A stretch of 64,000 bases of DNA from Pontibacter sp. HSC-36F09 (GTDB lineage Bacteria; Bacteroidota; Bacteroidia; Cytophagales; Hymenobacteraceae). Shown one piece after another: positions 59,400-64,000 of the stretch (positions within the stretch are counted from its first letter, which is position 1; each line of letters starts with the position of its first letter). The stretch spans positions 496,001 to 560,000 of the forward strand of contig NZ_JALKAA010000003.1 in the NCBI RefSeq assembly GCF_024171605.1, in the 5' to 3' direction. The notes below the pieces were generated by a model. It saw only the letters and a list, made by a program, of their open reading frames with translations, was not told the DNA's origin and made no database searches. The position numbers and the translations under genes were made by a program.

Positions 59400-60431
59400 T
59401 TAATCTTCCAGCACATTGGTCATGAAGGTGTTTTTCAGTAACATCCAAACCAGCAGCAACAGCAGGGCCCACTTCAGGTATACCTGGTAGTAATCGTAAG
59501 TGTCACGGAAGCGTTTTTCCCGAACCTCGGTTTTTTCGTACTGGTTGATGTTCTGGAAAACCTCCTGCAAACCGTCACGTGAGTCGGCTCTGAAGAACTG
59601 TCCTTCGCCGGTATCGGATATGTCACGCAGGCTTTTTTCGTCTAACTGCGTTTCGACTAACAAGGTTTTGCCATCTGCATCCACGTCGTAGGGCACGAGC
59701 CCGTCTTTCCCGATCCCGATTGTGTATACCTTTATCTGGTGCGCATAAGCCAGGCGGGCGGCCATGTGCGGATCCAGACTGCCGGCTGTATTCTCACCAT
59801 CGCTTATCAGAATAGCTACTTTACTCTTCGCATTGGAGTCGCGCATACGGTTGATGGCGACGGCCAAAGCGCTACCAATAGCCGTTCCGTCGTTCGGGAT
59901 CATCCCGTTTTCAATAGAGCGGATGCTCTCGCGCAGCAGTTCGTAGTCGGTAGTGAGCGGAGCCAGAGAGTAGGCATCGCCGGCAAAAACCACCAATCCG
60001 ATGCGATCGGCTACACGGCCGTTTATGAAGTTGATAGCAACCTCTTTGGCAGCTTCCAGGCGACTCGGTTTGATGTCCTGCAGCTCCATGGAACCCGATA
60101 CGTCCATGACCAGCACAATGTCTATACCTTCGGACGTTTGCTCTACCTGTTCGTTAATTCGCTGCGGTCGTGCCAAGGCCAGCAACACGAGCATCACAAA
60201 CAGCATGTAAACTACTTCTGGCACAAAACGAAGCAGACTCGACCATTGCCAGTGAACGGTTCCCTCGAACATGGCCATGTCCAGTTTGCTGCGTGACTTC
60301 AGGCGGAGCAGGCCCTTGATCATAAACAGGAGAGGCACAGCCGGCAAGGCATAGAGCACCAACGGGTACACCCAGTCAAAGGAGCGCATTGTGCTCAGGC
60401 TAAACCACTCCAGGCTCAACCAGTCTAGCAT
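59400..60431 (-). CDS. BatA-like VWA membrane protein
   Basis: A membrane-anchored VWA protein of about 343 residues: two N-terminal membrane segments (YPLVLYALPAVPLLFMIKG and VVYMLFVMLVLLALA), then a VWA domain with an intact MIDAS, LVMDVSGSMEL, and ILISDGENTAGS, and one C-terminal segment (YLKWALLLLLVWMLL). ATG at 60431 lies 2 bp from the upstream stop; an ATG at 60452 would overlap it by 20 bp. The gene normally has batB/batC after it, but here none follows. Part of a DUF58-BatD-like-BatA trio. Confidence 0.9.
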   Translation of the reverse strand: MLDWLSLEWFSLSTMRSFDWVYPLVLYALPAVPLLFMIKGLLRLKSRSKLDMAMFEGTVHWQWSSLLRFVPEVVYMLFVMLVLLALARPQRINEQVEQTSEGIDIVLVMDVSGSMELQDIKPSRLEAAKEVAINFINGRVADRIGLVVFAGDAYSLAPLTTDYELLRESIRSIENGMIPNDGTAIGSALAVAINRMRDSNAKSKVAILISDGENTAGSLDPHMAARLAYAHQIKVYTIGIGKDGLVPYDVDADGKTLLVETQLDEKSLRDISDTGEGQFFRADSRDGLQEVFQNINQYEKTEVREKRFRDTYDYYQVYLKWALLLLLVWMLLKNTFMTNVLED

Positions 60432-60432
60432 G

Positions 60433-61344
60433 TCATTGCTTATTCCTTGCATTTCCGGTTATTTCACGATGTGTTTTATAGCGGCTGCGGGCGAAACGGC
60501 GCAGCATGCTCAGGGCTTGGTTTGTTTCCTGATCCGGCTCAGCGGTAACGTTGCCGTAAATGGCTTTATCGCATAGGCGCAGCGCCACGTTCACCTGTTC
60601 GTCATCGTTGTAGTACTCCACTATCTCTTTTGTAGTGAAAGAGTTGATAGCGCTCCGCTCCAATTTGGTCAGGTAGTTCTTCCAAAGTGCCACGGCTTTC
60701 TCCATACTGGTGGGCACACCCGTTTTCACGAAGCGGTCGACGTGGGAGTTATACCTGGAGTTGAAGTACAGGTGGTCTTTACGAAGGCGGTAAAGCTGGT
60801 ATTTAATCTTGATCGTTTGCCCGAACACCAGCCACACCAGCGTGATAAACGCGGCTATCGTGACGATCCAGAGTAGTAGGATGGGCCAGTCGAATCGTTC
60901 TTCCACCTTTGCCAACGTGGTCTGCGTGTGTATTTTAAGGGGAGTAGAGACGTCCTGAACCAGCTGTCGCAACACCACTGACCGCCTTGGCGACACGACC
61001 TGCAGCGTATCCTTGCCCTGCAGCACGATGGCCGGCAGTTCTAGCGACTGCACAGGCGCTGTCTCGAAGGTACGCAAGGTATAGACGGTGCTGTCCGTGC
61101 TGATTCCCGCACGCGTGTTGGTCGGGTAGTATTCCTGTCGCACCAGTTCGAAGGGAGCGAAATTGTAGCTGGAGTCCGGAAGGATCACTTCCTGGGCTGC
61201 AGGGTGCCTGTGCACCAGGGTATAGCGCACGAGCTCCCCGATATATACCGAGTCTTTGCTGAAGCCACCAGCAGGCGGAAGCAGCAGCTGCGCCTGCGTG
61301 CCAATGGAAATCATGCAAAAGAATATAATCAGGGTTTTACGCAC
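60433..61344 (-). CDS. BatD/DUF4381-like membrane protein of the Bat cluster
   Basis: A 303-residue membrane protein. A signal peptide (IIFFCMISIGTQAQ) precedes a beta-rich periplasmic domain (VYIGELVRYTLVHRHP, LELPAIVLQGKDTLQVVSPR), a single membrane segment (WPILLLWIVTIAAFITLVWLVF) and a helical cytoplasmic end (LEEYYNDD-type helix, RRFARSRYKTH). The order fits the BatD/DUF4381-like protein of Bat loci. It overlaps the DUF58 gene by 8 bp. Confidence 0.82.
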   Translation of the reverse strand: MRKTLIIFFCMISIGTQAQLLLPPAGGFSKDSVYIGELVRYTLVHRHPAAQEVILPDSSYNFAPFELVRQEYYPTNTRAGISTDSTVYTLRTFETAPVQSLELPAIVLQGKDTLQVVSPRRSVVLRQLVQDVSTPLKIHTQTTLAKVEERFDWPILLLWIVTIAAFITLVWLVFGQTIKIKYQLYRLRKDHLYFNSRYNSHVDRFVKTGVPTSMEKAVALWKNYLTKLERSAINSFTTKEIVEYYNDDEQVNVALRLCDKAIYGNVTAEPDQETNQALSMLRRFARSRYKTHREITGNARNKQ

Positions 61345-62218
61345 TTTTCTTGGACGTTCGGTTACGGAGTCGGAACAGGTTCACCAACTGCATGACATAG
61401 TCTTCGTTGGCCTGTATGGCCAGGTAATTAGCCTGGTATTTTTGGCAGATTCTGATCACGCGGTCCTGGTTCTGTTTATACTGGGCAAAATAATGCTCCT
61501 TAAATTCTGCCCCTGAGGTGTTGAGCCAGATCGTCTTCCCCGTTTCTTTATCCACCACCGGCACAATGCCCAGACTCGGCATGTTGCGCTCACGCAGGTC
61601 GAGCAGCTGAATCACGATCAGGTCATGGCGCTTGGCCAGCATAGCCAGCTCCCTTTCGTAGTCCACATCAATAAAATCGGAGATCAGCAGGATAATGCTG
61701 CGGCGCTTGACGATGTCAAGTGTTAGTTTGATGCCGGCGGCGAGGTTGGTCTTCACCGATTTAGGCTTCAGTTCTTTTAATGCCTTAATCAAGGTATAGG
61801 CCTGCTCAATCCCTTTGGCAGGTTTGATGTAGCGCTCTTTCTGATCACTAAAACAAATAATACCTATCTGGCTTTGCTGTCGGGCAGCGGCGAGGCTTAG
61901 TACGCCGCATATCTCTTTGCCCACATCTAGTTTGTGCTGGCGGCCCGTTCCCACAGTTTGAGAGGCGCTCACATCCAGCATCAGAAATACGGACTGCTCT
62001 TTTTCCTCCCGGTAGGTTTTCACGAAGGTACCCTGTCCTTTGGCGGATACGTGCCAGTCGATTGAGCGCACGTCGTCGCCGTACTGGTAGGCGCGCACGT
62101 CATCAAACTCCAGCCCCGTACCTTTAAAAACGGAGTGGAAGTCGCCCTGCATCTGGGTGTTGATGGCTTTGCGTATGCGTATCTCGTACTTGCGCAGCTT
62201 TTGAACAAGTTCCTTCAT
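61337..62218 (-). CDS. DUF58 domain-containing protein of the Bat cluster
   Basis: A 293-residue soluble protein with the DUF58 signature GTGLEFDDVRAYQYGDDVRSIDWHVSAK and the MIDAS-position motif LMLDVSASQTV. IILLISDFIDVD follows. Its stop overlaps the next gene by 8 bp. Usually a MoxR ATPase gene lies directly upstream, but here the upstream neighbour is the divergent DUF4296 gene, so this cluster lacks its own ATPase. Confidence 0.93.
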   Translation of the reverse strand: MKELVQKLRKYEIRIRKAINTQMQGDFHSVFKGTGLEFDDVRAYQYGDDVRSIDWHVSAKGQGTFVKTYREEKEQSVFLMLDVSASQTVGTGRQHKLDVGKEICGVLSLAAARQQSQIGIICFSDQKERYIKPAKGIEQAYTLIKALKELKPKSVKTNLAAGIKLTLDIVKRRSIILLISDFIDVDYERELAMLAKRHDLIVIQLLDLRERNMPSLGIVPVVDKETGKTIWLNTSGAEFKEHYFAQYKQNQDRVIRICQKYQANYLAIQANEDYVMQLVNLFRLRNRTSKKSA

Positions 62219-62277
62219 AGGGTAGGGGCTTTGCCTCAGATTTTAAAATTAGGACATATTCCCGTAATATTACATTC

Positions 62278-62688
62278 GTGAAACGATTTTTATACCTACT
62301 TTCCTTTGCCGTACTGGCTGGCTGCGGCCAAAGTCCTGAAAAGCGACCTGCTGACTTATTGCCAGAACAAAAGATGGTGCAGATTCTGGCGGATGTGCAT
62401 ATCGCTGAATCGCGCATCGAAACGCACGTGATGTACCCGGATACAGCACTGATGGTCTTCAACAAAGAGCAGCAGCAGATCCTGGCGGAGCATGGTGTTA
62501 CACAGGAAGACTTTCGCAAGACCTACCGCTACTACCTGAGCAACCTTACACAGATGGATAAACTCTATGAGATTATTCTGGATACGCTGAGCGTTCGCGA
62601 GGCCAAACTGCGCGCCACCGATACAACGGGCGTAGCTCCAAGGCAACCGCCGGTGCCTATACTGGAAGGTATGCAGCAGGCTTATTAG
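62278..62688 (+). CDS. DUF4296 lipoprotein
   Basis: A 136-residue lipoprotein with a GTG start at 62278 (no ATG in the signal region). Signal FLYLLSFAVLAGC carries the lipobox. The mature DUF4296 domain has MVQILADVHIAESRIE, MVFNKEQQQILAEHGVTQEDFRKTYRYYLSN and LYEIILDTLSVREA. Common in Bacteroidota; function unknown. It is divergent from the Bat cluster (59 bp apart) and its end is 1 bp from the convergent csaA stop. Confidence 0.88.
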   Translation: MKRFLYLLSFAVLAGCGQSPEKRPADLLPEQKMVQILADVHIAESRIETHVMYPDTALMVFNKEQQQILAEHGVTQEDFRKTYRYYLSNLTQMDKLYEIILDTLSVREAKLRATDTTGVAPRQPPVPILEGMQQAY

Positions 62689-62689
62689 C

Positions 62690-63025
62690 CTAAATCAGCT
62701 TGCTGCCATTCGGCACGGGGCCGGCCGGTTGCGCCAGCACTATATCTCCGTTCTCGTCGGCAAAACCTGTCACCAGCACCTCCGACATATATTTTCCGAT
62801 TTGTTTGTTGCCCAGGTTGGTCACACACAGCACCTGCTTTCCGGGTAGATCTTCCAAGGTATAGTGCTTCGTGATCTGCGCGCTTGATCTTTTCAAACCC
62901 AGTGGACCCAGGTTGATGAGCAGTTTATAAGCCGGTCTGCGCGCTTCCGGAAATTCTGTGGCTTCTACGATAGTGCCCACTCGTATATCTGTTTGTTCAA
63001 AATGTTGCCATGAAATGGTCGGCAT
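62690..63025 (-). CDS. csaA: CsaA-like tRNA-binding protein/chaperone
   Basis: A 111-residue OB-fold protein. ATG at 63025 gives MPTISWQHFEQTDIRVGTIV. ATEFPEARRPAYKLLINLG, KRSSAQITKHYT and VLCVTNLGNKQIGKYMSEVLVTGF are the CsaA/tRNA-binding-domain signature. CsaA is thought to aid protein export or bind tRNA. Its stop is next to the DUF4296 stop. Confidence 0.93.
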   Translation of the reverse strand: MPTISWQHFEQTDIRVGTIVEATEFPEARRPAYKLLINLGPLGLKRSSAQITKHYTLEDLPGKQVLCVTNLGNKQIGKYMSEVLVTGFADENGDIVLAQPAGPVPNGSKLI

Positions 63026-63192
63026 GGCTTCTTCGGGTGTATGCATTGTCTGTATGTTTTTCACGCCCAAGTTAAGGAATCTCCTTTAAATTAAGTTCGT
63101 TAAGCCCTCCTGTTGGCCTCTTGGGTAACATTAGGCTTATACCCGCGTATCCTAGGCAACTGACTTTCTTACTGTTAAAAATGCAGAAAGTG

Positions 63193-63200
63193 TAAGTTTG
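63193..63200 (+). promoter_or_regulatory. -7 promoter box of the FAD oxidoreductase gene
   Basis: TAAGTTTG at 63193-63200 matches TAnnTTTG, 28 bp before the start. No clear -33 element is seen. Confidence 0.5.
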
Positions 63201-63227
63201 TCGAAGCTATTGCAAAACCTATAAACT

Positions 63228-64000
63228 ATGAAAAGAGAATCTGGAGCAAGTTTACCCGTGTGGGTGGAGAATATATCGATGCCTGTGACCAGTCCCCTAC
63301 AGGACAATATCCGATGTGATGTCTGCATTGTTGGGGCAGGTATAGCAGGAGTTACCACGGCCTACCTGTTGGCAAAAGAAGGGCGCGATGTTGTGTTGCT
63401 GGAGGCCAAAGAAATAGGCGGTGGCGAAACAAGCCGCACGACGGCCCACCTGTCCAATGCGCTGGATGAGCGGTTCGACGAACTGATTCGCCTGCACGGG
63501 GAGGATGGCGCGCGCCTGGCTGCCCAAAGCCATGGAAAGGCAATCGACAAGATCGAAGAGATCATAAAGGATGAAAAAATTGACTGCGATTTTGCCCGTG
63601 TAGACGGCTATCTGTTCGCCACGGACAACAAGCAACAAGATGACCTGATGAAGGAATTAGAGGCGCTGCAGAAAATCGGTTGGCTTGATGTGGTGCTTCG
63701 CAAACGCAGCCCGCTGAGTACGCTGACGGAGTTCCCTTGTCTGCAATACCCCAACCAGGCGCACTTTCACGTTTTGAAATACCTTTCTGCTCTGGCTAAC
63801 GCCTTTATCAAAGCAGGTGGCCGTATCTTCACTAAAACCAAGGTTGAGCGTTTTGAGACCGGCCCGGTTGTATCGGCTGTTTCAAAAGAAGGTCATGCAG
63901 TGGCAGCTAACCATTTGGTGGTGACAACGAACACGCCGATCAACGACATGGTGACGATGCACACAAAACAGGCCCCTTACCGCACCTACGCCATCGGGCT
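63228..64000 (+). CDS. FAD-dependent oxidoreductase (3' end outside window)
   Basis: The first 257 codons of a DAO-type flavoprotein. ATG at 63228 gives MKRESGASLPVW; the FAD-binding motif is VCIVGAGIAGVTTAYLLA near residue 32, then LLEAKEIGGGETSRTTAHLSNAL. Many relatives with this N-terminus carry a C-terminal Rieske domain, which would lie beyond the window. The substrate is unknown. One AGGTATAG word encodes part of the GAGIAG motif. Confidence 0.9.
   Translation, partial: MKRESGASLPVWVENISMPVTSPLQDNIRCDVCIVGAGIAGVTTAYLLAKEGRDVVLLEAKEIGGGETSRTTAHLSNALDERFDELIRLHGEDGARLAAQSHGKAIDKIEEIIKDEKIDCDFARVDGYLFATDNKQQDDLMKELEALQKIGWLDVVLRKRSPLSTLTEFPCLQYPNQAHFHVLKYLSALANAFIKAGGRIFTKTKVERFETGPVVSAVSKEGHAVAANHLVVTTNTPINDMVTMHTKQAPYRTYAIG

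Overview
The window comes from a member of the Bacteroidota, most likely order Cytophagales, and a Pontibacter/Hymenobacter-type genome would fit. The reasons are a SusC/SusD pair, a type IX secretion plug protein, DUF3276, DUF3822, DUF4296 and DUF5103 families, Bacteroidota-type promoters (a TAnnTTTG -7 box), little use of Shine-Dalgarno sites, and an ordinary mid-GC composition. The genus is an inference. There is no rRNA operon, intact transposase, prophage or CRISPR array in view. One tRNA-Glu(TTC) is present.

Layout. 1-1533: two SDR-type oxidoreductases. 1534-2463: a gene-free, repeat-rich spacer. 2464-9917: a SusC/SusD pair followed by a Tat-exported phosphoesterase and a lipoprotein of the endonuclease/exonuclease/phosphatase fold, which together look like a phosphoester-scavenging locus. 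9907-15329: serine hydrolase, DUF5723-like barrel protein and gamma-glutamyltransferase, all on the minus strand. 15590-21802: a tightly overlapping five-gene operon (MoxR-type AAA ATPase, unknown protein, HExxH metallopeptidase-VWA protein, unknown protein, phenylacetate-CoA-ligase-like adenylating enzyme). This is the best candidate here for an undescribed multi-protein system. 21778-26656: a NadR-like enzyme, the sulfate assimilation operon (DUF2061, cysH, cysD, cysN) and an Rrf2 regulator. 26912-33127: minus-strand genes including periplasmic hydroxyisourate hydrolase, a HbpS/GlcG-like protein, Crp/Fnr and AraC regulators, a cytosine-deaminase-like amidohydrolase, and an M20 peptidase gene broken by three lesions. 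33448-38648: a cbb3-like oxidase operon with truncated hemoglobin, cupin and an NsrR-like Rrf2 regulator, preceded by a perfect 36-bp palindrome. 38951-64000: mostly housekeeping and conserved genes (ychF, pyrE, coaD, threonine aldolase, RecD-like helicase, YggS, CsaA and others), two separate DUF58/Bat-type clusters, and a truncated FAD oxidoreductase at the right edge.

The strongest genome-scale signal is a short repeated word. AGGTATAG (usually within CAGGTATAGC) and its complement CTATACCT occur about 79 times by my hand count, in both orientations, between and inside genes. Roughly two copies would be expected by chance in 64 kb. It occurs in reading frames, where it often imposes an ATA isoleucine codon, and in spacers, where it can form clusters and inverted pairs. 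It behaves like a highly iterated word such as a DNA uptake sequence or HIP1, and I know of no described function for it.
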